Source: Pseudothermotoga sp. (lineage in GTDB: Bacteria; Thermotogota; Thermotogae; Thermotogales; DSM-5069). From it: a stretch of DNA of 56,163 bases. Shown here piece by piece: positions 43,498 to 52,853 of the stretch. Position 1 is the stretch's first letter, and each line of letters starts with the position of its first letter. A program made the translations under genes and the position numbers. The notes under the pieces are model-generated. The model saw nothing but the letters and a program-made list of their open reading frames with translations. It searched no databases and was not told the origin of the DNA. Location of the stretch: contig JANXCS010000011.1 of NCBI GenBank assembly GCA_025060105.1, forward strand, positions 1 through 56,163. Reading direction: 5' to 3'.

Positions 43498-44414
43498 TGA
43501 GAGCGCTTTTGATAATCTCAATGCTGAGTGTTCTTTTTCTTTTCTCGTGCGTTCCTGTACAGAGCGAAACGAGTGAAGAAAATCTTCGCTACATCGTGCT
43601 TGCCTATAGATTCGGTTATGGATTGAGCAAAGAAAAGCTCGCTCAAATCGCTGAGCGAACAACTTACGACGATGAAGTGTTGATGTATTATGAATACTTC
43701 AAAGCAGACAAACCGTCAAAAGTTTCGATCGTGAAATCACCCCAAATCTACGATGAGCGAATTTTGAACGTGATTAAGTCCAATCTTTCTGCGAATGGAA
43801 CTTCTTCGATAAAACTCATCGATCTTTTCGATGAACCACTACCAAAAGCTGAATGGAATTTAGATTCCGATCAAACTCCTCCAAAACTCGTTGAGAAAGT
43901 CCAAAGGCTTTTGATCAACGATTGGAACAATAAAGGTTTTTTCTATGAATGGTGCAAAAGATTTTCAATCGAAGTGAGTTTGGAAGATCTCAAAAGTTAT
44001 GCAGAATTTTTAGTGAATGCATGTCATTCGATTTCAAAACTGAAGCTTTCAAGAATCTCTTCGGTTCAATCGAACTTCTTTGTACAAAAAGTTGATCTTT
44101 CCATCGTTCCTAGCGAGCTCATGCTGGCGATCTGTTATGTTGAATCGAAGCTTTTCCCAGCAGCTTTCAGAGCAGAAATAAGAAACGATGTGTTGCAGGC
44201 CGTTTCGGTTGGATTGGGTCAAACTCTCGCCGATGTTGATTCCTTATCTCGAGAGTCGGATATCGGTAACGGTGTGAAAGATCTTTACACGTTTGAACTT
44301 TTGAACTTTCACTATTTCGAAAACTCATTCAGTTGTGCGGAACTATCTCAAGTCAGAGCTGGCTTACTTTTCTGCGGAACACTTTTAGCTTTGATCTGGT
44401 TGAACTTATTCTAA
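43497..44414 (+). CDS. Lipoprotein of unknown function
   Basis: The open frame begins at 43365 inside the opposite gene, but I start at GTG 43497. It yields MRALLIISMLSVLFLFSC, a lipoprotein signal with lipobox LFSC, 305 residues in all. The mature part has no family I recognise. It is rich in Glu, Asp and Leu helices (RYIVLAYRFGYGLSKEKLAQ, and LLINDWNNKGFFYEW), suggesting a helical domain. SELMLAICYVESKLFPAAF resembles the start of a lysozyme-like (SLT) helix with a Glu after YV, which may be chance. A hydrophobic stretch ends it (AGLLFCGTLLALIWLNLF). Confidence 0.7.
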   Translation: MRALLIISMLSVLFLFSCVPVQSETSEENLRYIVLAYRFGYGLSKEKLAQIAERTTYDDEVLMYYEYFKADKPSKVSIVKSPQIYDERILNVIKSNLSANGTSSIKLIDLFDEPLPKAEWNLDSDQTPPKLVEKVQRLLINDWNNKGFFYEWCKRFSIEVSLEDLKSYAEFLVNACHSISKLKLSRISSVQSNFFVQKVDLSIVPSELMLAICYVESKLFPAAFRAEIRNDVLQAVSVGLGQTLADVDSLSRESDIGNGVKDLYTFELLNFHYFENSFSCAELSQVRAGLLFCGTLLALIWLNLF

Positions 44415-44593
44415 AAAAACAAATCCCCCACGTCTGAACCCGTCGTCGTGATTTCATCTTCGAAGAAGACATCGTCCAACTTTGGGGTACGGTCAAAGGT
44501 CGAATAACTTATAAAGCCATCTTCGGGCAGGAAGTAACTTTGCCAGCGGTAGATGCAAAATATATCACCATCGTGCAAAAAAGACCTTCTCAA
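44411..44593 (-). CDS. Small ORF downstream of the MATE gene, hypothetical
   Basis: A 60-codon frame starts at TTG 44593 and reads as plausible protein (DGDIFCIYRWQSYFLPEDGF, then acidic DDVFFEDE). In the same frame the residues before the TTG (VERFKKDCRS) also look coding, back to a TGA near 44630, but no standard start is there. It ends 4 nt into the stop of the lipoprotein gene on the other strand. It follows the MATE stop by about 50 nt on the same strand, so it could be the last cistron. No ribosome site is good. Confidence 0.4.
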   Translation of the reverse strand: MRRSFLHDGDIFCIYRWQSYFLPEDGFISYSTFDRTPKLDDVFFEDEITTTGSDVGDLFF

Positions 44594-44641
44594 TGATCTG
44601 CAATCTTTTTTGAACCGTTCAACAATTCAAACATTATTTTT

Positions 44642-46048
44642 TCATCCCAATACAGATTTTGCCTCATCGAAGCGCAACTGATCGTCGAAAAATTTTTTCA
44701 AACGGTTTGAAACAGCGAGTCCCCACAAAAAGGTGATCGCCTCCGCCACGATGTTGCCCATGAGGATACCTAGCCAAACTCCATTCAAACCCAGCTGGAG
44801 GACAAAGACGAACAGCCAAGAGAAGAACACGTGAAGAACGATCGTTCTCAAGATGGAAACGGCTAAACTCTTCAAACCATGACCTATACCTTGAAACATC
44901 GCGGATGTGAACATGCCAAAAGGAACGGTGGGGATGAAGAAGCTCAAGATTTTGAGAGCTTTCACAAGATCTTCATATATAACGCGGGAGCTTTCAGTGT
45001 AGGTGAATATCAGTGCGATCTGTGGAGCAAAGAAAAAGACCAAAGCATTCACGCACAGGCCCACCAGGAGGCCGAAACGTATCGCATACAAATAAGCCGA
45101 TCTGAGCTTCGGAGCGTTCTTCTCACCGAACGCCGTACCAGTCACCGATGTGACTGCCGCTGCTATGCCCATCATGGGAATCGTTCCAAAATTTATGATC
45201 CTCCATGCGCTGGTGAACACAGCCACACCGTTGTCTCCACCTGCCTTGACGTTAAACACGTTCAACACGAACACAGAAACGGACATGATGATCTGCGCAA
45301 GTGAAGCGGGAATACCTACACGAAGGATCTCGAAGATGGTTTTCTTCGTGTTCTTCAGATTCTTGAAACTGATGGACACGTAAGTGTCTTTCTTGATGAA
45401 CAACCAATTCATCATCATCGTGCTCGACATCGCTATAGAGATGACGGTTGCATAGGCTGCTCCTTTTACACCGAGTTTGAAGGTGTATATGAACAGTGGA
45501 TCGAGCAGTATGTTCAAAAAAGCTCCGAGCGTGATCGCATACATCGCCCTTTTGGTATCACCTTCGCCTCTCAAAATACCGTTCACCACGTTGTTGAACA
45601 TCAACAGTGTGATCGAAGTGAGCAGGATGTTCGCATAATCCGTAGCATGTTTTAAAGTTTCACCAGACGCACCTGTCAAACCCAGAATCGGTCCCATCAC
45701 CAAAAAACCTAAAAAGGTTGCTGAAATTCCAAGCAAGATCACAAGTACAATGGCGCTACTCGCAGCTTTGTCTGCTTCGATCTTGTTCCTCTCACCGACT
45801 TTTCTTGAAATGAGGGAGTTCGCCCCTACTCCAACCCCTCCAGCGAGGGCAAGGATGACCATGAAGATAGGGAAAAACAAACCAATTCCGGCCAGTGCCT
45901 CGGGGCCTATTCCTGCAACCCATATCGTGTCAACGAGATTGTACAGCGCCTGAACTAGCATGGCAGTCATCATGGGTAGTGAAAGTTTTATTATCGCTTT
46001 CTTCGGCTCAGACCTTAAAAGCCGAACTCCTTCGGTTTGTCTTTCCAT
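44642..46048 (-). CDS. MATE-family efflux transporter
   Basis: This 468-residue protein has about twelve hydrophobic helices in two similar halves. PMMTAMLVQALYNLVDTIWVAG and GVGANSLISRKVG in the first half, and GIAAAVTSVTGTAFGEKNAPKL in the second, are typical of NorM/DinF-like transporters. It exports drugs or metabolites with Na+ or H+. The ATG follows GGAGGTTCGCTTGA. A 13-bp inverted repeat lies in the promoter region, suggesting a dedicated regulator. Confidence 0.92.
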   Translation of the reverse strand: MERQTEGVRLLRSEPKKAIIKLSLPMMTAMLVQALYNLVDTIWVAGIGPEALAGIGLFFPIFMVILALAGGVGVGANSLISRKVGERNKIEADKAASSAIVLVILLGISATFLGFLVMGPILGLTGASGETLKHATDYANILLTSITLLMFNNVVNGILRGEGDTKRAMYAITLGAFLNILLDPLFIYTFKLGVKGAAYATVISIAMSSTMMMNWLFIKKDTYVSISFKNLKNTKKTIFEILRVGIPASLAQIIMSVSVFVLNVFNVKAGGDNGVAVFTSAWRIINFGTIPMMGIAAAVTSVTGTAFGEKNAPKLRSAYLYAIRFGLLVGLCVNALVFFFAPQIALIFTYTESSRVIYEDLVKALKILSFFIPTVPFGMFTSAMFQGIGHGLKSLAVSILRTIVLHVFFSWLFVFVLQLGLNGVWLGILMGNIVAEAITFLWGLAVSNRLKKFFDDQLRFDEAKSVLG

Positions 46049-46071
46049 TCAAGCGAACCTCCGACGAAACA

Positions 46072-46091
46072 ATGATAATTCGTTTTACGAA
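46072..46091 (-). promoter_or_regulatory. MATE promoter with candidate operator
   Basis: On the minus strand TATCAT (46072-46077) can be the -10. An inverted repeat TTCGT-N3-ACGAA (46079-46091) sits just upstream of it, between the -10 and -35 positions, a classic repressor location. Confidence 0.45.
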
Positions 46092-46234
46092 CCTTGCTGT
46101 GCAAAAGATTTTAATTCTCTGTGAACTTGGAGGTTTGAAAAAAGAACGGACCCTTTTCTGAGTGAAACTACAGAGCTACTGAATTTTTGAAAAAATTTGG
46201 AGTTCTTAAAAAGATCAGCAGAGTTTTTCGGTGT

Positions 46235-46531
46235 TCACTGTGAAGCTTGATTCTCTTTCTTTTCGAAAGAAAGCTCCATGTAGTTCGCCTTGACTCCGGG
46301 CAATTTGTTCAATTTATCGCAAAGTTCTTTGTGCTGTTCTGGACTTCCTACCAGTTCCAAAACGATGAGGCCTGTGTCAGAGCAATTATCGAGCACTCCA
46401 TCGTGTAGTCCCAACCTGGTTTTGATCAAACATCCCCAAGCCGTGAGGATCTTTTGAACTCTTTCTGCCGTTTCACGCCTGTTTTCAATCAAAATCGCCA
46501 TCACAGTTTTTATAGGTAATTTCTCTGCCAA
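46235..46531 (-). CDS. Small ACT/NikR-C-like protein of the TM1266 type
   Basis: I start at TTG 46529-46531 behind GGGGGTGG, giving 98 residues; the open frame extends 13 codons upstream. The core is MAILIENRRETAERVQKILT, followed by LGLHDGVLDNCSDTGLIVLELVG and DKLNKLPGVKANYMELSF. This beta-alpha-beta ferredoxin-like pattern matches the family of TM1266, described as a putative iron-only hydrogenase regulator. It has no DNA-binding part, so it may sense a metal or metabolite and bind a partner. No hydrogenase gene is in the window. Confidence 0.65.
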   Translation of the reverse strand: MAEKLPIKTVMAILIENRRETAERVQKILTAWGCLIKTRLGLHDGVLDNCSDTGLIVLELVGSPEQHKELCDKLNKLPGVKANYMELSFEKKENQASQ

Positions 46532-46572
46532 AGAAACCACCCCCAAATCGAAAATACCTTGCACTCGCAATT

Positions 46573-46657
46573 ATTATATCTCAAAACACCAAAGTGTAAC
46601 ATGGCCTTCCATATTCATATTATTTCCAACTTTGCAATTTTTTCAAAGCGGTATAAT
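46573..46657. promoter_or_regulatory. Divergent -10 elements between TM1266-like and HD-GYP genes
   Basis: The minus strand has TATAAT at 46573-46578 for the small gene. The plus strand has TATAAT at 46652-46657 for the HD-GYP gene, followed 7 nt later by GGAGG. Neither has a consensus -35 at 16-18 nt. Confidence 0.5.
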
Positions 46658-46684
46658 ACAGTTGGAGGAAAAGGGGAAGATTTG

Positions 46685-49051
46685 ATGAAGATTAAATACA
46701 AAAATTCAAAGTGGTTTTTCTATACGATTTTAATTTATTCTGCGGGGCTGATATTGATTTTGATGCCCCGACAGTTTGTACTGATTGAAGTTTTCTTATT
46801 CTTTCTAACGGTTGTACTGTCTTCGTACGTTTGGAAAACGATCGGTGGGTTGATCTTTTCGATCGCAAGCTCAATAGCGTTCGTGGTTGGTAATCGCACC
46901 GATTTAACGATCGAGTATTTGATTGCAGGTGTTTTGCTGTTTTGCGGCTTTGGTACTCTACTTGGTGTGATCTTCAAGCATTTGGACGATCAGAAAAAGA
47001 TGGTGGAGGAGAGTGAAGCTAAGTATAAAGGATTGTTCGAAAGATTTAGACGTTACTTTGACTTGGTTCAAGTCATGATCGTTGAGCTCGATTCGAATGG
47101 AAATATCGTTTCGGCAAACAAAAAGGCTGCTGAAGTGCTTGGATATCAACAAGATGAGCTCATTGGAATGAACTGGTTCGAACATTTCGTACCTGAAAAC
47201 ATAAAGAGCGATCTATCTCAATACTTCGAGCGTGTGAAGACTCTGCAGAATGGCTCGATAGATTATCACGAGAACGCGATACGGTGCAAAGATGCCACGG
47301 AAAAGATCATCGCATGGCACAACGTTGTCATCAAGGACGAGCTGGGTAACGTCGTGGGCACACTGAGCGCGGGCCTCGACATAACGGAGCTGAGACAAAC
47401 TCAAGAGCGGCTTTCTGAGCAATTGAAATTGTCAAAAGATCTCTATTCGATTGCCGAGCAGCTCGTCGTTGAAAAATTGAACGTTCAAAAACGTTCGAAC
47501 ACCCTATCGCGCATGTGCGTCCAATTGCTTGGAGCTTCTCTAGCGTGGGTTGGTTACGCAGCGCCGGACAAGAGTGTTAGAATAGTAGGCTCATACCCTC
47601 AGAACCATCCTTATCTTGAAGGTTTGATCATTCGGTGGGACGATAGTCCCTACGCGCAGGGCGCCGTGGGAAGGTCTATAAAAACTGGAGAACCTCACGT
47701 CATTGAAGACGTTCTGACCGATGAAAGATTCAGCGCCTGGCGAGACAAAATAGCCCCATATGGTTTTAAAACCGTTCTTTCTTTTCCATTGATCAGTCCG
47801 AAGGGAGTTTTCGGTGTTCTTGTGTTGTACAGTGATAAGTATGGATTTTTCAGTCAGGAAAAGATCCAACAGATCAGGATTCTATCACATTTGGCCGCTG
47901 CGGCACTCGAAAATGCGAGACTTTTCGAAGAGCTTGAGAGAAAGTTCAGAAGAATTCAAGCGCTCCATGAGATAGACAGAGCGATAAGTGCGGGCACCGA
48001 TTTGAACCTTGTGCTCAATGTCTTGTTGGACCAGACGATGCATCAATTGAATGTGGATGCCGTTGATGTGTTTCTGTTCAACGAACATTCCATGAAATTG
48101 GAGTACGTTACCGAAAGAGGTTTCACTTTCCCTCAATCACCCTCCATGTCGTTCGAGTTGGGTGAAGGTTTGATCGGTCGTGTAGGTTTGAACAGAAAAC
48201 CCATTGTAGTGAAGGGAAACTTGTGCGAATTTTGTGAAAAATTCGAAGGTTCTGCTTGCAGAAGGAAAGAAATCTTTCTTCAAGAAGGTTTCAAGTTTTA
48301 CGCCGCGTTTCCCCTGATTGCGAAGGGTAAATTGTTGGGAGTTCTTGAGGTATTCCACAGATCTGAGGTGGAAGAAAGCGAAGATTGGTTTGAATTTCTA
48401 AAAATTCTCAGCAACCAAGCTGCGATAGCGATGGATAATGCAAAGATGTTTGAAACTCTTCAGAAAAAGAGTGTTGAGTTGATGCGCGCCTACGATGAAA
48501 CGATCGAAGGTTGGGCCTATGTGCTCGATCTGAGGGATAAAGAAACGGAAGGTCACAGCGAAAGGGTGACGGAACTCACCTTGGAGATAGCCAGAAGAAT
48601 GAACGTTAGAGAAGAAGATATGAGGTACATAAAATGGGGTGCGTTGTTGCACGATATAGGCAAGATGGCTATACCGGATCGAATATTGCAAAAGCCAGGC
48701 AAACTGACAGATGAAGAATGGCAGATAATGAAGATGCACCCAGTGTATGCCTATCAGATGTTGTCAAGGATAGAATACCTCAGGCCTGCTTTGGATATAC
48801 CTTACTGTCATCATGAAAGATGGGACGGTACGGGTTATCCGAGAGGACTGAAAGGATACGAAATACCGCTTTCTGCGAGGATCTTCGCTGTGGTGGACGT
48901 GTACGATGCTTTGACGAGTGATAGACCTTATCGAAAGGCATGGACGAAAGAAGAGGCGATAGAATACATCAAAAACCAGAGTGGAAAACATTTCGATCCC
49001 GAAGTGGTGGGCGTGTTCTTGAGCTTGGTTGGTCAGATGGGAAGGACATAA
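46685..49051 (+). CDS. Membrane PAS-GAF-GAF-HD-GYP protein, putative c-di-GMP phosphodiesterase
   Basis: This 788-residue protein starts at ATG 46685 behind GGGGAAG. About four membrane helices (residues 10-100) precede a PAS domain (about 120-235; NGNIVSANKKAAEVLGY). Two GAF domains follow (about 258-415 and 425-592). An HD-GYP domain occupies about 598-782, with LLHDIGKMAIPDRIL and CHHERWDGTGYPRGLKGYEI. All HD-GYP metal and GYP residues I can check are present, so it is probably active on c-di-GMP. Its PAS and GAF domains suggest redox, ligand or small-molecule control. Frame extends upstream to 46559 without a better start. Confidence 0.93.
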   Translation: MKIKYKNSKWFFYTILIYSAGLILILMPRQFVLIEVFLFFLTVVLSSYVWKTIGGLIFSIASSIAFVVGNRTDLTIEYLIAGVLLFCGFGTLLGVIFKHLDDQKKMVEESEAKYKGLFERFRRYFDLVQVMIVELDSNGNIVSANKKAAEVLGYQQDELIGMNWFEHFVPENIKSDLSQYFERVKTLQNGSIDYHENAIRCKDATEKIIAWHNVVIKDELGNVVGTLSAGLDITELRQTQERLSEQLKLSKDLYSIAEQLVVEKLNVQKRSNTLSRMCVQLLGASLAWVGYAAPDKSVRIVGSYPQNHPYLEGLIIRWDDSPYAQGAVGRSIKTGEPHVIEDVLTDERFSAWRDKIAPYGFKTVLSFPLISPKGVFGVLVLYSDKYGFFSQEKIQQIRILSHLAAAALENARLFEELERKFRRIQALHEIDRAISAGTDLNLVLNVLLDQTMHQLNVDAVDVFLFNEHSMKLEYVTERGFTFPQSPSMSFELGEGLIGRVGLNRKPIVVKGNLCEFCEKFEGSACRRKEIFLQEGFKFYAAFPLIAKGKLLGVLEVFHRSEVEESEDWFEFLKILSNQAAIAMDNAKMFETLQKKSVELMRAYDETIEGWAYVLDLRDKETEGHSERVTELTLEIARRMNVREEDMRYIKWGALLHDIGKMAIPDRILQKPGKLTDEEWQIMKMHPVYAYQMLSRIEYLRPALDIPYCHHERWDGTGYPRGLKGYEIPLSARIFAVVDVYDALTSDRPYRKAWTKEEAIEYIKNQSGKHFDPEVVGVFLSLVGQMGRT

Positions 49052-49065
49052 GTTTTCTCCATCAT

Positions 49066-50373
49066 TCAGCGTCTTTTTATTTTTCCTAGGCCCATGTAGC
49101 GTACTTTACCGAAAATCTTTCTCTCTCTGAAAGGTCGATCGTGTAGGCCAAAACACCACAGGATTCCAACGTAACCGTTTGGGTCTCTCCCATCCAGAGC
49201 GTACTTGTCGTTCAGATAGACCATGATCTGGTAAGCCTTTTTTGGTGAACTGGTCCATTCAATGATCTTTTTACCCCAATACATCCTCAAATAGTTGTGT
49301 ATTTTTCCGGTTTCGAGTAGTTGTCTTTGAGCTGAGTTCCAAACCTCATCGTGTGTTTGTGCCTTTTCAAACTGCTCAAGCTCGTACAGATATTCTCGTT
49401 CATCTTCGACATGTTGTGCAAGCGTCTTGACCGCCCAGCTTGGTATCAAACTATAAAGGTCTTCCAGATCTTCCACGTGGTAGGCGAAATTGTGAGCTAA
49501 TTCTCGTCGAATGACGAGTTGTTCAAAGAACGCTTCGTAGTTCTCAACATCGTCTGTTTGTTTCAATCTTTTCAGAATTTCTTGCGTACTTATATGACCG
49601 AAGTGAAGATACGCACTCAGTTTTGATTCAACATCTAAGTTTGGATCGTTCCTAAATTTAGCGTAACTGTGGAATTTTTCTTCAATGAACCTTTCGAGTT
49701 TCTTCATCGCCTCGCTGTGTCCGCCCACCATTGAACATGGTGGAACGTACTCAACTTGAAGATCGTTCAGTGCGGTCTCGACGTTTTGCAGATTCATGCG
49801 ATCGTCCACTTCGATCCTTGGTCCTTCGTATTCGAACCATTCGAAATCGTTCAGAAACGCTTCTGACAATCTCAAAATCTTCGGTCTGATCGTTCTGGCT
49901 GCTGGTTCTTTCCGATCGCTCGCGACATCGACGGGCACCAACAAGTTCGTATCGACTTCAAAGATGGTCGATCCCACCCTTTCATAGATGTTTCTCCTGA
50001 TGCGTCGCAGGTTTGGAAGATAGGCCTTGTCCACGATCAAAAAAGAAGCGCTTTCAGCGTACTTCGGCACGATCTTCAGAAAATCTCCCACTTCTATTTG
50101 AAAAGCGATGTTTCTCTGCGAAAGATCGACCATCACGTCTTTCAAACCTTCCAAAAAGAACTTATAACTTCTGAAATTCGCTTTTGGAAAGGACGGATCC
50201 ACCACGGCGAGGACGAGTAAAGGTTTCTTCGTTTGGTTTGCCAACCAAATGGAAAATTCTAAGCTGTGGTTGTGATGGCATCTGAAAGCACCTTGCATCC
50301 AATAAAGTATGTACTTGCCAGATTCATTCCCGCTCTTGATCTTGCTGATCCTCTTTGCGAATGGAAGATCCAT
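49066..50373 (-). CDS. phr: Class II deoxyribodipyrimidine photolyase
   Basis: This 435-residue flavoprotein repairs UV cyclobutane dimers with light. The N-terminal YWMQGAFRCHHNHSLEFSIW and the FAD-site features LVIRRELAHNFAYHV, HDEVWNSAQRQLLETGKIHNY and DGRDPNGYVGILWCFG match class II enzymes. The final HDRPFRERKIFGKVRYM is also class II-like. I start at ATG 50373, 8 nt after AAGGTGA; GTG 50385 is inside that site. An anaerobic thermophile normally lives in the dark, so the gene is unexpected here. Confidence 0.92.
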   Translation of the reverse strand: MDLPFAKRISKIKSGNESGKYILYWMQGAFRCHHNHSLEFSIWLANQTKKPLLVLAVVDPSFPKANFRSYKFFLEGLKDVMVDLSQRNIAFQIEVGDFLKIVPKYAESASFLIVDKAYLPNLRRIRRNIYERVGSTIFEVDTNLLVPVDVASDRKEPAARTIRPKILRLSEAFLNDFEWFEYEGPRIEVDDRMNLQNVETALNDLQVEYVPPCSMVGGHSEAMKKLERFIEEKFHSYAKFRNDPNLDVESKLSAYLHFGHISTQEILKRLKQTDDVENYEAFFEQLVIRRELAHNFAYHVEDLEDLYSLIPSWAVKTLAQHVEDEREYLYELEQFEKAQTHDEVWNSAQRQLLETGKIHNYLRMYWGKKIIEWTSSPKKAYQIMVYLNDKYALDGRDPNGYVGILWCFGLHDRPFRERKIFGKVRYMGLGKIKRR

Positions 50374-50434
50374 ATGGAGTTTCACCTTGAAAGTTGTACA
50401 CAGTATGTGAAGCTACCATCAGAGAAAATAAAGC

Positions 50435-50843
50435 TCAGTGCAAGTTCTGTGCGCGGATCATGTTCGCTTTGAACGATCGGTTGACCGAATAGAAACGCCG
50501 TGATCGACACACCTCCACTTGGACTATCTTAGCCACGCTGTCAAGTAAAGTCAACTTCGACAGATCGAGCTGGTGTATTTCGACCGATCTTTTTGAAGTT
50601 GCTTCGTCACCGTGCATACCCTTTCGAATGTGGATGGCACTCTCTATGACATCTTCGTCTATGAACTCGTAACCTTCCGTGGTGAGCTCATCGACGAAGA
50701 ATTCATACTGCGTATGGCAAACTTTTGAGTACGTCTTTGATCTGTTCAAGGTGCGTGTGTTTGAAATTGTTCATGAGCTTCACGGCTATATTGAAGTTCA
50801 CAGCCTCTGGAGGTTTGTACCAAAATTTCAATACCCTACACAC
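50435..50843 (-). pseudogene. Frameshifted small gene between chemoreceptor and photolyase
   Basis: A minus-strand frame from GTG 50843 reads coding-like to a TGA near 50714 (RVLKFWYKPPEAVNFNIAVK, then NNFKHTHLEQIKDVLKSLPYA). The adjacent frame then continues to 50435 as YEFFVDELTTEGYEFIDEDV and EATSKRSVEIHQLDLSKLTL. Reading one nucleotide further joins the two frames in the CCATACGCAGTATGAA segment, giving one protein of about 135 residues. Either the gene is broken by a 1-nt insertion, or a sequence error is present, or these are two small genes. I do not recognise the family. Confidence 0.5.
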
Positions 50844-50864
50844 GCCCGCTTGAGTTTTGTCGAT

Positions 50865-52829
50865 TCAAACTTTGAAGCTTTCTATGAATTGATTCATTTT
50901 CTCAGAAAGCGACTTCATCTCTGCACTGATCGAACTGAGCGTTTTCGCCATTTGAGACTGTGTGTTGATCTCTGAGCTGAGACTTTCTATGTTTTTGACG
51001 ATCTTGCTCAACGAATCTGCCGCCATTCTCAAAGCACTGCTCATTTCTTCTGCAGAAGCACTGAGTTGCTGTGAACTTGCAGCTAGATTGCTTGCCATGT
51101 TCGTCAGTGAAGCCATTTGGCCAAAGATTTGGTTCAAAGATCTCGCGATGCTCTCTGAATCCTTCGCCACTGCATTGGTCGCTTCGGCTGTCTCGTTCGT
51201 CGCTTTGTTCGCTTGTTCGGTCCCAAGTTGGATCGATCTGAGTATCTCTCCTATCTTTGAGGTGGCGGATTTGCTCTGCTCAGCGAGTTTTCTTATCTCA
51301 TCTGCCACAACCGCGAAGCCCCTGCCCGCTTCTCCCGCTCTGGCTGCTTCTATTGCGGCGTTCAAGGCGAGCAAGTTCGTCTGCTCAGAAATGGTATTGA
51401 TCGTTTCGACGATCTGTTGGATGTTCTTGGCGTTCTCCGCCAAATCGTTCATCGTTCGCTGAGTTTCTTCCGCCTTCGAACGTGTTTGGTGGATCAATCG
51501 TGTGATACTTTCTACAGCTTTAACGCTGTTCTTGACGTTCTCTGAGACACTATCAACATAGTTTGAAAGCTCTTGTGCAGCGTTAGCTATGTTTGTGGCA
51601 CTGGTCGCAACTTCTTGCACGCCGTTAGTGGCTTCTTCGATCGATCCAGAAGCGTTCTTCGAAGCAGATACGATCTGTTCATAGCTGGTCTTGAACTGTT
51701 CCACCAAAGATTGAGCTCTGTCGGAAGCGAGTTTCAGATCTTCAGAACGGTTCATCAAAACCTTTGAAGAATCTACGACACCAACCAAAAGTTGTTTCAA
51801 CCTCTCCACGGCGGTCTTCAAACTGAGGTTCATCTGCGCAAACTCGTCTCGACCAGAGACGTCCACCGATATCGTCAAATCGCCTCTGGAAATCTTGTTC
51901 ATAGAATTTTCAAAACTGGCCACTTTGCTCTTGATCTTGCTCCCGAGGATGAGACTGAAGATCAACACGATGGCTATCACGATACCGGATGACAACAGTT
52001 GTAGACGGAAACTCAACTCTCTGTAGGAAACGACATCTGAAACGTCGACCTTTTCGAAGATGGCTGCGAAGACCTTGCCAGCAAAATCTTTGATTGGCAC
52101 ACCCAAATAAATGTGCTTACCGAGAGAAAAGCTCTGTATCTCGTCTTTCAATATCGATTCTTCGTTGAACAATTTTGTGAAATCTTCAAGGTCTTCTTTT
52201 GATTTGACGGCTTGATCGATCCTGTTACCTTTATCATCGAAATAGACTTTTATGATCACATCACCTTTGAACTTCTTCGCGAAGCCCACCGTGATGTTCA
52301 CGTTGGCCTCCACTATACCAACGAAAGAACCGTCCAAAAAAACTGGTGAGATGTACCTTATCATTGGTCCCATCGCACCGACGCTCACCGAGGATGTAGG
52401 TTGTTTGTTGTTCAAAACATAAACGATGTCTGGTCTGAAGGTCTTAAGATCGTCACCGTATCTTTGCAAGTTGGCTGTCCTCAGAAAAGAAATACCATCT
52501 TGTGTGATGAAGTGTATCTGGAAGAAATCGTATTTCTGTTTGTACATCTCATGGTAAGGCATCACCAGCTTTATGAGCGTGTCTCTATCTTTCTGTGCTA
52601 AGGCCTTCACGATGGCTTCGTTCTTCAAAACTGTATCCACGACCAACGCAGCTTTCTCTTGTTCCGCCTTTGTCTTTGAAAGCACATCTTCGTAGATCTT
52701 GTCGGTGTACATCCTTTGCCAAGAAGAGTTCATGCGTGAAACGAAAAAGATTCCAAGGAGCGTGATCAGCAAGGACGCAACAACTATCATGGTTGGAACG
52801 AAAAACATCAGCCAAGTTCTCAATCTCAT
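50865..52829 (-). CDS. Methyl-accepting chemotaxis protein with extracytoplasmic Cache-like domain
   Basis: This 654-residue receptor has membrane helices at about 8-31 and 281-304, enclosing a sensor of about 250 residues. [20 protein letters not shown] and [20 protein letters not shown] are typical of double Cache-like domains that bind small ligands. HAMP (about 305-355, LISISVDVSG-like [20 protein letters not shown]), coiled coil, and the signalling tip [20 protein letters not shown] (about 482-525) follow. It is the third gene of the HD-GYP/H-NOX unit, 24 nt after it. Confidence 0.93.
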   Translation of the reverse strand: MRLRTWLMFFVPTMIVVASLLITLLGIFFVSRMNSSWQRMYTDKIYEDVLSKTKAEQEKAALVVDTVLKNEAIVKALAQKDRDTLIKLVMPYHEMYKQKYDFFQIHFITQDGISFLRTANLQRYGDDLKTFRPDIVYVLNNKQPTSSVSVGAMGPMIRYISPVFLDGSFVGIVEANVNITVGFAKKFKGDVIIKVYFDDKGNRIDQAVKSKEDLEDFTKLFNEESILKDEIQSFSLGKHIYLGVPIKDFAGKVFAAIFEKVDVSDVVSYRELSFRLQLLSSGIVIAIVLIFSLILGSKIKSKVASFENSMNKISRGDLTISVDVSGRDEFAQMNLSLKTAVERLKQLLVGVVDSSKVLMNRSEDLKLASDRAQSLVEQFKTSYEQIVSASKNASGSIEEATNGVQEVATSATNIANAAQELSNYVDSVSENVKNSVKAVESITRLIHQTRSKAEETQRTMNDLAENAKNIQQIVETINTISEQTNLLALNAAIEAARAGEAGRGFAVVADEIRKLAEQSKSATSKIGEILRSIQLGTEQANKATNETAEATNAVAKDSESIARSLNQIFGQMASLTNMASNLAASSQQLSASAEEMSSALRMAADSLSKIVKNIESLSSEINTQSQMAKTLSSISAEMKSLSEKMNQFIESFKV

Positions 52830-52853
52830 CCCCTCACCCCCCGTTGCTCAGAA

